From contig JBAVEL010000116.1 of assembly GCA_049587715.1 (NCBI GenBank), positions 1 to 59,823 of the forward strand: a DNA stretch of 59,823 nucleotides. Reading direction: 5' to 3'. Origin of the DNA: JBAVEL01 sp049587715 (lineage in GTDB: Bacteria > Bacteroidota > Ignavibacteria > UBA10030 > UBA6906). Made by a program: the position numbers and the translations under genes. Below, piece after piece: positions 32,689 through 40,774 of the stretch. Under the pieces are notes generated by a model, which searched no databases, was not told the DNA's origin, and saw nothing but the letters and a program-made list of their open reading frames with translations. Positions within the stretch are counted from its first letter, which is position 1. The number at the start of each line of letters is the position of its first letter.

Positions 32689-33873
32689 TCAGGGCAACAG
32701 GCTCAGGAATCCGGTTCCGGCGAGACCACTTCCGTCCAAGCCGAAGAACTCGGCCACCGTCTTCCCAGCATCCGCGTAACTCCCCCGGACCCCCAGGGGC
32801 ACCCCCGGACGTCCGCCGCCCCGGGTGCACAGGAGGGGCACGAATTCGCGGGAGTGATCCGTGCTCGGGGTCACCGGATCGTTCCCGTGGTCCGCCGTGA
32901 TCAGGAGCAGGTCCGCCTCCCTGACCAGCGCCAGGAGGGAGGGGACTGCCGCATCGAACTCCTCCAGGGCCCGGGCAAGACCCCCGGGGTCATTTCTGTG
33001 TCCGTAGAGCGTGTCGAAATCCACCAGGTTGGCGAACACCATCCCCCCTGCCATGCGGGAGGCCGCCTCCCTCAACGCTTCCAGCCCCTCGGCATTCGAA
33101 GCCGTATGGACGGTGCGGGGGAGTCCCCGCCCCGCGAACAGATCGTCCACCTTGCCGATGCCCACGACGGGCCTCCCCTCGCCGGCCAGCAGATCCAGAA
33201 CGGTCGGACCGGGGGGTTCCAGCGAGAAGTCCTTCCTCCCGGCGGTCCGCCGGAAGGATCCGGGGCTTCCCGTGAAGGGCCGGGCGATGACCCGTCCCAC
33301 CGCCGCCTCCCCGGTGCACACCCCGCGCCGGGTTCTGCGGCACATGTCGTAGAGCTCCTCCAGGCCCATCACGTCCTCGTGTGCGGCCACCTGGAAGACC
33401 GAATCCGCCGACGTGTACACGATGGGGTACCCGGTCCGCAGGTGCTCTTCGCCCAGCTCCCCGATGATGGCCGTCCCGGATGCCGCCTTGTTGCCCAGAC
33501 AGCCCCGGGCACCCGTCACATGCAGGAACCTCTCCAGCACCTCCCGCGGGAACCCCTCCGGAAAGACCGGGAAGGGCTCCTTCACCACCAGGCCGCACAG
33601 CTCCCAGTGCCCGGAGGTGCTGTCCTTGGCCGGGGAGAGCTCCGCCATCTTTCCCCACGAGGCCCCGGGCTTCTCCACGGGCCGGACGCCGGGAATCGGA
33701 AGGATGTTCCCCAGGCCGAGGGCCTCCAGGTGGGGAAGGCGGAGCCCCCCCACCGCGCGGGCGGTATTCCCGAGCGTGTTGCTTCCCCTGTCGCCGAAGG
33801 CCCCGGCATCGGGGAGCTCTCCGGCGCCCACCCCGTCCAGTATCAGGAAGAGAACCTTGCCTGGTTCCAGCAC
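32689..33873 (-). CDS. deoB: Phosphopentomutase
   Basis: A 394-residue DeoB of the alkaline-phosphatase superfamily. It interconverts ribose-1-phosphate and ribose-5-phosphate (and the deoxy forms) in nucleoside salvage. Metal and catalytic motifs are visible: LILDGVGAGELPDA near the start, the phospho-Thr region AKDSTSGHWEL, NLVDFDTLYGHRND, ITADHGNDP and STDHSREFVPLL. The start is GTG 33873, with GAGGG 5 nt upstream; a TTG six codons earlier would lie inside the tail of a terminator-like hairpin. Length matches the family. Confidence 0.95.
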   Translation of the reverse strand: MLEPGKVLFLILDGVGAGELPDAGAFGDRGSNTLGNTARAVGGLRLPHLEALGLGNILPIPGVRPVEKPGASWGKMAELSPAKDSTSGHWELCGLVVKEPFPVFPEGFPREVLERFLHVTGARGCLGNKAASGTAIIGELGEEHLRTGYPIVYTSADSVFQVAAHEDVMGLEELYDMCRRTRRGVCTGEAAVGRVIARPFTGSPGSFRRTAGRKDFSLEPPGPTVLDLLAGEGRPVVGIGKVDDLFAGRGLPRTVHTASNAEGLEALREAASRMAGGMVFANLVDFDTLYGHRNDPGGLARALEEFDAAVPSLLALVREADLLLITADHGNDPVTPSTDHSREFVPLLCTRGGGRPGVPLGVRGSYADAGKTVAEFFGLDGSGLAGTGFLSLLP

Positions 33874-33882
33874 CCGTACCCT

Positions 33883-33917
33883 CAGAGACAAGAGAGGAAT
33901 CTCATCCGAGATTCCTC
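33883..33917 (-). terminator. Rho-independent terminator between the zinc-ribbon gene and deoB
   Basis: On the minus strand a perfect 10-bp stem (GAGGAATCTC / GAGATTCCTC) with loop GGAT is followed by TCTTGTCT. It lies 55 bp after the zinc-ribbon stop and just 20 bp before the deoB start, so it could also act as an attenuator for deoB. Confidence 0.65.
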
Positions 33918-33972
33918 CCGCAGAACGGTGCCCGCCGGGTGTCCGGCGGAGAACAGGGATGCCGGCGCAGGA

Positions 33973-34170
33973 CTACGCGTAGACCTGTTTCTCGTTGCAC
34001 TTGCAGATCTGGATGCGCCGTTCGTTGAACTTCCAGCTCCTGCTGCCCGGGGCGTATTCCGACGCAACCATCAGGACAGGCTGGAAGACCGTCCCGCACG
34101 TCGGGCACTTGGCCCCCTTGGCGGCGGCGCCCTTCATTGCCTTGTCCGCGAAAGATTGTTGTTTCGCCAT
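33973..34170 (-). CDS. Small zinc-ribbon-like protein
   Basis: A 65-residue basic protein with CPTC at about 22-25 and CKC near 57-59, giving a four-Cys zinc-ribbon pattern. The stretch between them (WKFNERRIQICKCNE) is compact and conserved-looking. Homologues known to me are only hypothetical proteins. GGAG lies 11 nt before the ATG. The gene is 28 bp downstream of the GAF protein gene, probably in the same transcript, and is followed by a strong terminator. Function is unknown. Confidence 0.75.
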   Translation of the reverse strand: MAKQQSFADKAMKGAAAKGAKCPTCGTVFQPVLMVASEYAPGSRSWKFNERRIQICKCNEKQVYA

Positions 34171-34198
34171 GCCGCAACTGCTCCTTTCGTCTATCTCC

Positions 34199-36067
34199 CT
34201 ACACCACCCGCACCGTGTTCCCGCCGTCTTCCCTGGCCCGGCGGAGAACCTCGGACGCCCCGGCGAGGAGCTGCGTGGCCGTCATGCCCTCCGCCAGACC
34301 GCTGACTCCCGCGCTCACCGTCACCGACAGACTCGTCCCCCCCGCCTGGATGACGGAACATGCAATCTGTTCCCGGACCTTCTCCGCCCAGAGATACCCG
34401 TCGCTTCCCGGTGTCTGGATGAGCAACATCCCGATGCTGTCGTCATCCCACCGCCCCCCCACATCGTAGTCCCGGGCGTTGCTCCGGACGATCCTGGCCA
34501 CCTGCGCCACAATGGCGCCGGCTGCCTCCCGGCCGTAGCGTTCCCTGTGTCCCTGCATGTCGTCCACGGCGAGCGATACATGGGCAAGCTCGGCTCCGGA
34601 GTCTTCCGCCCGCCGCACTTCCTCCTCGGCCCTCTTCAGGAAGTGCTGCCGGGTCCACAGGCCCGTGAGCTGATCCACGGCCACAAGGTCCTTGATCATG
34701 TCATTCAGGTAGAGCACCTCCAGCGCGGAGGCGGCGTTCTCCACCAGGCGGTACATGGTCTCCACCTCCACAGGGGCGAAGTTCGAGCGGGATCCGCTCT
34801 CCAGGGTGAGGGCGCCGTAGCATCGCCCGATGGAGCTGATGGGGATGCAGAGAAACGAACCCCCCTGCGCCGGAGCTTCCCCCGGGGAGAAACGCGGCCC
34901 GGTCTCCGCCGCCAGGTCCTGGATACACCGGACCCGGTTGGACCGGATCACCTGCCCCACGATGCTGGCGTCGAAATCCACCGGGTCTCCCAGGCCGGGA
35001 TAGGGAGCCCCGGCCCGGTTGCTCACCCGCTGGATCGCCCATCCCCGGCGGTCTTCCGCCCAGAGCGTGATGGACAGATAATCCCACTTCACCAGGCGGC
35101 CGGATTCCTCGGCAAGGGCATCCAGGACGGCCGCTTCCGACGGATCCGACTTGACCCGGTCCTGCATCCGGCGGATGGATGCGAGCAACTCCGACTCCAG
35201 CAGGAGGTCATACTTCTCGGTGTAGCTCCTGATCAGGGCGGAGACCAGCTTTGTGAAGTTCCCCAGCGCCCCCAGGGTCTCGGGACCGAACGCATCCTCC
35301 GCCCTGCTGTCCGCGGCCAGGATGCCCACGGGCGGACCCTCTTTGCTTCCACGCAGAAAGAACACCGGCACGCATACCAGGGACCGCACCTCCGCCGCCG
35401 CCTCGTAGTACCGGATCGTCTCGGTTTCCGATACCGGATTCACGCGCCCCAGCACGAGCGGGCGGCCTTCCCGCGCCACCTGGCTGAGGGGGTCCTCGCC
35501 GAACGGCAGCCGGCTGGACCGGGTGAAGGCCTGGCTCTCGCTGACTCCTCCTTCCAGGACGAGCTGTTCCTTCTCCCGGTTGGCCCAGAAGAAGACGACC
35601 GAGTGCGCCAGCAGCGCCTCCTTCACCGCCCGGAGCACCTTGTCCAGGAGACGATGAAACTCGCTCCGGGGTTCGGCGTCGGGCACGGGCGTGTCGGTCT
35701 CCAGGTCAAAGAAGTCCCCGATGGAAAACTCCCGGGGCTTCTCTTCCCGGCCCGTGACCGGCACCGGCTGGGCTGTTCGAGTGGAGGGCACAACTTTCTC
35801 CTCTTCGCCGATCTCCTTCACCACATACCGCGCTCCGGCGGACTGGAAATCATCAAAGAGCAGTTTCTTCATACATCCTTCGGGGGATTGTGAGCGCACT
35901 TCCTCGAAGTTCTCCTCCGCCGCGTGCCCCGCCTCGCCCCTCCTGCGGAGGGAGATGCGCGCGCAGCACCACACTGCGACAGCCGTGAGCGCCAGGCAGA
36001 CGATTCGCCCCACCAGCGAACCGGCTGCACTCCACCATGCGAGGAGCGAAAGTGCGGCAAGAAACAC
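34199..36067 (-). CDS. Membrane-anchored protein with two GAF domains and a degenerate GGDEF domain
   Basis: About 622 residues. Two N-terminal membrane helices (about 1-45) are followed by a charged linker, a GAF domain (about 140-305), a second GAF domain (about 325-465) and a C-terminal diguanylate-cyclase fold. In that fold DQLTGLWTRQHFLKRAEEE matches the family start, but the GGDEF signature reads DDDSI after GRW. The cyclase is therefore probably inactive and may act as a regulatory or GTP-binding module. Start choice: a promoter with perfect TTGACA ends at 36178, which excludes the TTG start there. GTG 36067 keeps the membrane helices; ATG 35872 with AAGGA upstream would remove them. 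Confidence 0.78.
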   Translation of the reverse strand: MFLAALSLLAWWSAAGSLVGRIVCLALTAVAVWCCARISLRRRGEAGHAAEENFEEVRSQSPEGCMKKLLFDDFQSAGARYVVKEIGEEEKVVPSTRTAQPVPVTGREEKPREFSIGDFFDLETDTPVPDAEPRSEFHRLLDKVLRAVKEALLAHSVVFFWANREKEQLVLEGGVSESQAFTRSSRLPFGEDPLSQVAREGRPLVLGRVNPVSETETIRYYEAAAEVRSLVCVPVFFLRGSKEGPPVGILAADSRAEDAFGPETLGALGNFTKLVSALIRSYTEKYDLLLESELLASIRRMQDRVKSDPSEAAVLDALAEESGRLVKWDYLSITLWAEDRRGWAIQRVSNRAGAPYPGLGDPVDFDASIVGQVIRSNRVRCIQDLAAETGPRFSPGEAPAQGGSFLCIPISSIGRCYGALTLESGSRSNFAPVEVETMYRLVENAASALEVLYLNDMIKDLVAVDQLTGLWTRQHFLKRAEEEVRRAEDSGAELAHVSLAVDDMQGHRERYGREAAGAIVAQVARIVRSNARDYDVGGRWDDDSIGMLLIQTPGSDGYLWAEKVREQIACSVIQAGGTSLSVTVSAGVSGLAEGMTATQLLAGASEVLRRAREDGGNTVRVV

Positions 36068-36177
36068 ACACGCCCACGCCCCTCTCCGCCGGGGATGCCG
36101 CGAGGGTGATCCCTCGGAGCCGTCCTCTCGAATTTCCCCGCGGCGCGCCGCCGCATGTCCACGTTGGAAAACGTCCA

Positions 36178-36206
36178 AATCTATGGAAATGCTTTTGGAA
36201 TGTCAA
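36178..36206 (-). promoter_or_regulatory. Predicted promoter of the GAF/degenerate-GGDEF gene
   Basis: On the minus strand a perfect TTGACA (36206-36201) is followed after 17 bp by TAGATT (36183-36178). Transcription would start near 36171, so translation must start downstream of that point. Confidence 0.6.
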
Positions 36207-36236
36207 GAAAATGAAGGGTTTGGGAGTCCCCCCTTC
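36207..36236 (-). terminator. Probable terminator after namZ
   Basis: On the minus strand GAAGGG pairs with CCCTTC across a 12-nt loop and is followed by ATTTTCTT. The left arm overlaps the namZ stop codon, and the next promoter starts directly afterwards. Confidence 0.45.
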
Positions 36237-37455
36237 AGTAAAGGTGATACCGTGCAGCCCTCCTCCCAAACTCCCCGATGGACCGGGCTTCGGCCTCGGG
36301 CCCCATGGGCCTCCCCCGGGGGTCCATCCACTCCGCGGCGGGTCCTCCCGCCCCCACCCTCCTCCGAAGCCCATGGAGGTCCACCCGGAGGGAATCGGGA
36401 TAGAGCCGGTGAAGCGTGCCGAGGATGTGGAGGCCCGTTTCCACGACCCGCGCGGTAAGGGGGTTGGCAACGGCCATTTCCGCGCCTCCGCAGAGCCGCC
36501 CGGCGTGTTTGGAGCCCGAGGGGGTGAACCGGACGGGCCGGAACCCGATCCCGGGCAGTCCGAGGGCACTCAGGGAGCAGGCCAGCGCCTCCCCGTCCAC
36601 CCAGGGGGCGCCGAACCATTCGAACGGGCGGGGGGTTCCGCGTCCCTCCGAGACGTTGGTGGCCTCCAGGAGACAGGTGGCGGGATAGACCATCGCAGAC
36701 TGAAAGCCCGGCAGGTTCGGCGACGGGGGACGCCACGGGAGACCCGTCCCGGGCCAGAGCATGGACCGGGCCCAGCCCCGCAGGGGCACCACGGTCAGAT
36801 CCGCCCTCCTCCCCCCCCGCAGCCACCCCTCTCCATTCGCCATCAGGGCCAGCTCCCCCGGGGTGAGTCCGTACAGCACGGGCACCGGGAGCATCCCCAG
36901 AAAGGACCTCAGGGAATCCTCCAGGAGGGGACCTTCCAGCCGCTTCCCCCCCTGCGGGTTTGGGCAGTCCAGCACCACGAAACGGACGCCCTGCTCTGCG
37001 CAGGCCTCCATCGCCAGGATCATGGTGCTCGTGTAGGTATAGAACCGCACGCCCGCATCCTGGATGCAGTAAACCATCACGTCCAGCCGGGAGAGGGCCG
37101 CGGGCGTGGGAGCCCGCGCCTTCCCGTGCAGGGAGATGACGGGAACGCCGGTGGACACATCCACCGTATCGGCCACCTGCGCGCCCGCAGGCGCGTCCCC
37201 CCGGATGCCGTGTTCGGGCGAGAAGAGCGCGCACACATCCACCTTGTTGTCCAGGAGCGCGTCCACAAGCCGCACCCCCGACGTGAGCCGGCCCGTCTGG
37301 TTGGTGATGAGACCCACGCGCGCTCCCCGGACCAGATCCAGCCGCTCACAGAGAAGGACGTCCGCCCCCGTCTGCACGACCGAGGCGGCGGACGTGGGAA
37401 CCAGGACAAGGAGGATGCCCGCACGCACGCCGGCCTTCACGCGGAGGAGTCTCAT
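36235..37455 (-). CDS. namZ: DUF1343 protein, NamZ-like exo-beta-N-acetylmuramidase
   Basis: A 406-residue exported protein with a signal-like N-terminus (AGVRAGILLVLVPTSAAS). It contains the DUF1343 motifs GLITNQTGR, LFSPEHGIRGDAPAG, YCIQDAGVRFYTYTSTM, FVVLDCPNPQGG and the C-terminal NVSEGRGTPRPFEWFGAPW. Bacillus NamZ of this family releases N-acetylmuramic acid from the non-reducing end of peptidoglycan fragments, so a role in wall recycling or scavenging is likely. ATG 37455 overlaps the Nudix gene stop by 4 bp (ATGA); ATG 37461 is an alternative. A terminator-like hairpin follows. Confidence 0.88.
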   Translation of the reverse strand: MRLLRVKAGVRAGILLVLVPTSAASVVQTGADVLLCERLDLVRGARVGLITNQTGRLTSGVRLVDALLDNKVDVCALFSPEHGIRGDAPAGAQVADTVDVSTGVPVISLHGKARAPTPAALSRLDVMVYCIQDAGVRFYTYTSTMILAMEACAEQGVRFVVLDCPNPQGGKRLEGPLLEDSLRSFLGMLPVPVLYGLTPGELALMANGEGWLRGGRRADLTVVPLRGWARSMLWPGTGLPWRPPSPNLPGFQSAMVYPATCLLEATNVSEGRGTPRPFEWFGAPWVDGEALACSLSALGLPGIGFRPVRFTPSGSKHAGRLCGGAEMAVANPLTARVVETGLHILGTLHRLYPDSLRVDLHGLRRRVGAGGPAAEWMDPRGRPMGPEAEARSIGEFGRRAARYHLY

Positions 37456-38000
37456 GGACATGCGGGATCGAGGAGATGCCGGACCAGGTGCCAGGCCGCG
37501 ATGGTCATACCGTCCCACACCATGCCGCTCCGGATTTTCTCCTCCAGGGAGTGGGGCGCCAGGGGAACCAGCTCGAATTCCTCCGTGGGATCCGGCTCCC
37601 CACCGGTTTTCCGGAGATCGTGGGCAAGGTACACCCGGCAGATCTCATCGGTCACCCCGTTGTAGGGGTTGAAGGATCCGGCACTCTGGAGTCTTCCCGC
37701 CCGGTAGCCGGTTTCCTCGGCCAGCTCCTGGACCGCGGTGTCTTCGTATCCCGCCCCCTCTTTCACGCTCCCGCAGGGAAACTCCAGGCTCTCCCTGGCT
37801 CTCAGATACCGGTACTGGTTCACAAGAAGCAGGGAGCCGTCGGCCAGGACCGGAACAACCATCGCGGAGCCGTTGGTGTGGACGTAGTGATACTCGCCCC
37901 GCGCCCCGGAGGGGAGCCGGCACTCATCGCGCAGGTAGGTCCACCACGGGTTTCTGTGAACCACCCTCGTGGAAAGCTTCAGCCAGATCCGGAGTCCCAT
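37452..38000 (-). CDS. Nudix hydrolase, ADP-ribose pyrophosphatase-like
   Basis: A 182-residue protein of the ADP-ribose pyrophosphatase-like Nudix branch, with WTYLRDECRLPSG, a beta-sheet with LLVNQYRY and FPCGSVKEG followed by QELAEETGY. The metal-binding QELAEE core is intact. In the Nudix box, however, the first conserved Glu is Ala and the Arg of RE is Gln, so activity on the usual substrate is not certain. The downstream segment GSFNPYNGVTDE resembles ADPRase 'spG..de' loops. ATG 38000 lacks a clear ribosome-binding site. It lies between ndk and namZ. Confidence 0.87.
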   Translation of the reverse strand: MGLRIWLKLSTRVVHRNPWWTYLRDECRLPSGARGEYHYVHTNGSAMVVPVLADGSLLLVNQYRYLRARESLEFPCGSVKEGAGYEDTAVQELAEETGYRAGRLQSAGSFNPYNGVTDEICRVYLAHDLRKTGGEPDPTEEFELVPLAPHSLEEKIRSGMVWDGMTIAAWHLVRHLLDPACP

Positions 38001-38049
38001 CGGGCAGGATGGCCGGGTTCCCCGAGGGGCATCCCGGCAAGTCGGGTGC

Positions 38050-38475
38050 TCATTCCGGGGTCAGAATGTCCCTCTCCGAAAAGAAGAAGGCCACCTCCGT
38101 CCGGCCGTTGGCCGGGGAATCGGAGCCGTGAACGATGTTCTCCCCCTTGTTGTCCGCGAACAGGCGGCGGATCGTTCCCGGCGCGGCCTTTGCCGGATCG
38201 GTGTCCCCGATCAGCACGCGGAAATCGGCCACCGCGTTCTCCTTCTCCAGGGCCACGGGCATGCAGGGGCCGCTCGTCATGAAGCCGACGAGTCCTTCGT
38301 AGAAGGGGCGGTCTCTGTGGACCGCATAGAACGCACCCGCCTCCGCCGGGGTGAGGCGCACCTGCCGGACGGAGAGGATGCGGAAGCCCGCCTTCTGGAT
38401 GCGGGCGAGGATCTCCCCCTGCAGGCCCTTCCGGATGCAGTCGGGTTTGAGGATTGCCAGCGTACGTTCCCGCAT
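38050..38475 (-). CDS. ndk: Nucleoside diphosphate kinase
   Basis: A 141-residue NDK that moves phosphate from ATP to other nucleoside diphosphates through a phospho-histidine. Expected motifs are ERTLAILKPDCIRKGL, the Kpn-loop region, GPCMPVALEKENAV, the GDTDPAKAAPGTIR turn and the active His in ENIVHGSDS. ATG 38475 has AAGGA about 8 nt upstream. It follows sucD by 88 bp on the same strand. Length is typical. Confidence 0.97.
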   Translation of the reverse strand: MRERTLAILKPDCIRKGLQGEILARIQKAGFRILSVRQVRLTPAEAGAFYAVHRDRPFYEGLVGFMTSGPCMPVALEKENAVADFRVLIGDTDPAKAAPGTIRRLFADNKGENIVHGSDSPANGRTEVAFFFSERDILTPE

Positions 38476-38563
38476 CTCACGATTCCTTTCGTGTCGGCTT
38501 CCCCCCGGGCATGAAGCGGGGTATCCGCAGGGGGGGGGTGCGGATCCGTCGCTGCGGAGCCGT

Positions 38564-39544
38564 CTACGCGCGGCGGCCCGCTCTCTTGCGGGTCGTGCTC
38601 GTACGCCGCGCTCCCCCCTTTGTCCGCGAAGGTTTCGCCCTCCGCCGGCGGGCGAGGATCCGCTCGGTGGCCGCGCCCAGTTCCGCGGGGCTCTCCACCA
38701 CGTGGATCCCGGCCGCCCGCATCGCCTTCATTTTCTCGGCCGCCGTCCCCTTGCCCCCGGCAATAATGGCCCCGGCATGTCCCATCCGGCGTCCCGGCGG
38801 CGCCGTCCTGCCGGCGATGAAACCGACCACCGGCTTCCGCACATTCCGCCGCACGAACGCGGCCGCCTCCTCTTCCGCCGTCCCCCCGATTTCCCCGATC
38901 ATGACGATGGCGTCGGTGTCCTTGTCTTCTTCAAACAGCCGGATGGCGTCCACAAAGCGGGTTCCCACCACCGGGTCTCCGCCGATGCCGATGCAGGTGG
39001 ACTGGCCGATCCCCCTCTCCGTCAGCTGCCAGACCGCTTCATAGGTGAGGGTTCCGCTGCGGGAGACCACTCCCACCCGGCCCTTCCTGTGAATGAAGCC
39101 CGGCATGATGCCCACCTTGCACGCACCGGGAGAGATGATTCCGGGGCAGTTGGGCCCGATGAGGGTCGCTCCTTTTCTTCCCACCGCATCGTACACCCGG
39201 ACCATGTCGCGCGCGGGGATGCCCTCGGTGATGCACACGATCACCCTGATCCCCGCGTCCGCCGCCTCCAGCACGGCGTCTGCGGCCGCATGGGCGGGGA
39301 CGAAGATCACGGTGGTGTCGGCCCGCACGGCCCGCACGGCCTCCGCCACGGTATGGAAGACGGGCACCGGACGCGGGAAGGAGTCCTGGTCGTTCCCCCG
39401 GTAGAGGGTCCCCCCTTTGCCGGGCGTCACTCCGCCCACGATCTTGGTTCCGTAGGCCATCATCTGCGCCGTATGGAAGGTCCCCTCCCCCCCCGTCATG
39501 CCCTGCACCAGAACGCGGCTTCTCCGGTTCACCAGGATGCTCAT
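38564..39544 (-). CDS. sucD: Succinyl-CoA synthetase alpha subunit
   Basis: A 326-residue SucD, the CoA-binding subunit of succinyl-CoA synthetase in the TCA cycle. It has SRVLVQGMTGGEGTFHT at the start, PNCPGIISPG, GVVSRSGTLTYEAV and the phosphorylated His256 in GHAGAII. The last roughly 30 residues form a highly basic Arg/Lys/Ser/Thr tail that normal SucD proteins lack. The start overlaps the upstream Tat gene stop by 4 bp (ATGA). The beta subunit gene sucC is not in the window. Confidence 0.95.
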   Translation of the reverse strand: MSILVNRRSRVLVQGMTGGEGTFHTAQMMAYGTKIVGGVTPGKGGTLYRGNDQDSFPRPVPVFHTVAEAVRAVRADTTVIFVPAHAAADAVLEAADAGIRVIVCITEGIPARDMVRVYDAVGRKGATLIGPNCPGIISPGACKVGIMPGFIHRKGRVGVVSRSGTLTYEAVWQLTERGIGQSTCIGIGGDPVVGTRFVDAIRLFEEDKDTDAIVMIGEIGGTAEEEAAAFVRRNVRKPVVGFIAGRTAPPGRRMGHAGAIIAGGKGTAAEKMKAMRAAGIHVVESPAELGAATERILARRRRAKPSRTKGGARRTSTTRKRAGRRA

Positions 39545-39810
39545 GGCTTCTTGCGGCTCCCTCTGTGTGTGTCCGTGGTCCGGTCGGGGGCGGATTCCTG
39601 CACGCCCGCCACCGTCCGGTTGTCCCCCTCCCCCCTTTGCGGGGGCGCAGGGGTCTCCCACCCGGCCCGGGCGCTCCCGAGGATCCTCCTGCATTGGTGC
39701 ACTCCGCGGCCGAGGCTTCTTCCCAGCTCGGGAAGAGCGCGCGGCCCGAAGAAGAGGAACGTCACCAGCAGGACAAGAAGAATCTCGGAGCCGCCGATGT
39801 TCTCCAGCAT
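39541..39810 (-). CDS. TatA/E-type twin-arginine translocase subunit, second copy
   Basis: An 89-residue protein with a short N-terminal membrane helix (GGSEILLVLLVTFLFFG), the FGP hinge and an amphipathic helix (ALPELGRSLGRGVHQCRRIL), the TatA/TatB plan. The soluble tail is hydrophilic with no clear similarity. It follows the other TatA gene by 7 bp, so the pair may act as TatA- and TatB-like partners. TatC is not in the window. Its stop overlaps sucD. Confidence 0.82.
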   Translation of the reverse strand: MLENIGGSEILLVLLVTFLFFGPRALPELGRSLGRGVHQCRRILGSARAGWETPAPPQRGEGDNRTVAGVQESAPDRTTDTHRGSRKKP

Positions 39811-39817
39811 GACGGGC

Positions 39818-40018
39818 CTACGGTTTCCTGTCTCCCGGCTCCTCCCCCTTCCGGCCGGCTTCCCCCTTTCCCTCTTCCTCGATCTCGCGGGCGGCCTTCC
39901 GGAACTCCCGCAGCCCTTTTCCGATGCCCTGGGCAAGCTCGGGAATCTTCTTGGCGCCGAAAAGGAGGAGGACGACGAAGACAATCAGGATGATTTCCAG
40001 GGGGCCCAGGTTCGGCAT
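39818..40018 (-). CDS. tatA: Twin-arginine translocase subunit TatA
   Basis: A 66-residue TatA with an N-terminal membrane helix (LEIILIVFVVLLLFG), the FG hinge, an amphipathic helix (AKKIPELAQGIGKGLREFRKA) and a charged Glu/Lys/Gly-rich tail. TatA oligomers form the pore that exports folded proteins. ATG 40018 has a strong GAAGGAG site inside the end of purQ, 3 nt after the purQ stop. Gene size fits the family. Confidence 0.93.
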   Translation of the reverse strand: MPNLGPLEIILIVFVVLLLFGAKKIPELAQGIGKGLREFRKAAREIEEEGKGEAGRKGEEPGDRKP

Positions 40019-40021
40019 GGC

Positions 40022-40774
40022 TTATCTCCTTCCGCATGATGCGGGAATGGGCGGCTCTTCCGCCGCGTGTGTGACAACACTCCGGATCAGGGATGCCAAG
40101 ATCTTCCTCCCGTCGGTCATGTGCAGAAGCGGATCGCACGCCCGCTCCGGGTGCGGCATCATGCCGCAGACATTCCCCCCGGGATTCGTGATGCCGGCGA
40201 TGTTGCCGGCGGAACCATTCGGGTTCGCCGCCGGAGCGGGCCGGCCGTCCGCATCGCAGTACCGGAACAGCACCCGTCCTTCCGCTTCCAGGGAAGCCAG
40301 GATCTCCGGGCCGGCAAAGTAGTTTCCCTCCCCGTGCGCGACCGGCATCGCAAGCACCTCCCCCTCCCCGCATGCGCGTGTAAAGGGGGTTCCGGCGTGT
40401 TCGACGCGCAGGCGTACCTGCCGGCACACGAACCGGAGACTGGCGTTCCGGAGGAGGACACCGGGCAGCAGACCCGCTTCCGTCAGAATCTGGAAACCGT
40501 TGCAGATCCCGAAGACCAGCCCCCCGTCGCGTGCAAACGCCACCACCTCCTGCATCAGGGGGGAAAAGCGGGCGATCGCCCCGCACCGCAGATAGTCGCC
40601 GTAGGAGAACCCCCCCGGAAGCACCACCACATCCGATCCCTTCAAATCCCGCTCCTTGTGCCAGAGGAACACGGCTTCCTGGCCCATCATCCGCTTGCAG
40701 GCGTCGTATGCGTCATGGTCGCAGTTGGACCCGGGGAACACCACGATGCCGAATCGGGCTTTCCCCCCCCTCAC
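40022..40774 (-). CDS. purQ: Phosphoribosylformylglycinamidine synthase subunit PurQ
   Basis: A 250-residue class I glutaminase. It supplies ammonia to PurL in the fourth step of purine synthesis. Visible are FGIVVFPGSNCDHD, GGFSYGDYLRCGA, the catalytic Cys91 in GICNGFQ, the HGEGNY loop and the His/Glu of MMPHPERA. The GTG start overlaps the purS stop by 4 bp (GTGA). PurL is not present. The C-terminus carries about 15 extra residues. Confidence 0.96.
   Translation of the reverse strand: MRGGKARFGIVVFPGSNCDHDAYDACKRMMGQEAVFLWHKERDLKGSDVVVLPGGFSYGDYLRCGAIARFSPLMQEVVAFARDGGLVFGICNGFQILTEAGLLPGVLLRNASLRFVCRQVRLRVEHAGTPFTRACGEGEVLAMPVAHGEGNYFAGPEILASLEAEGRVLFRYCDADGRPAPAANPNGSAGNIAGITNPGGNVCGMMPHPERACDPLLHMTDGRKILASLIRSVVTHAAEEPPIPASCGRR

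Noticed and set aside
36068..36178. TTG start for the GAF protein at 36178
   Set aside because: The predicted -10 box occupies 36178-36183, so the codon would precede the transcript start. The residues from here to 36067 have no domain.
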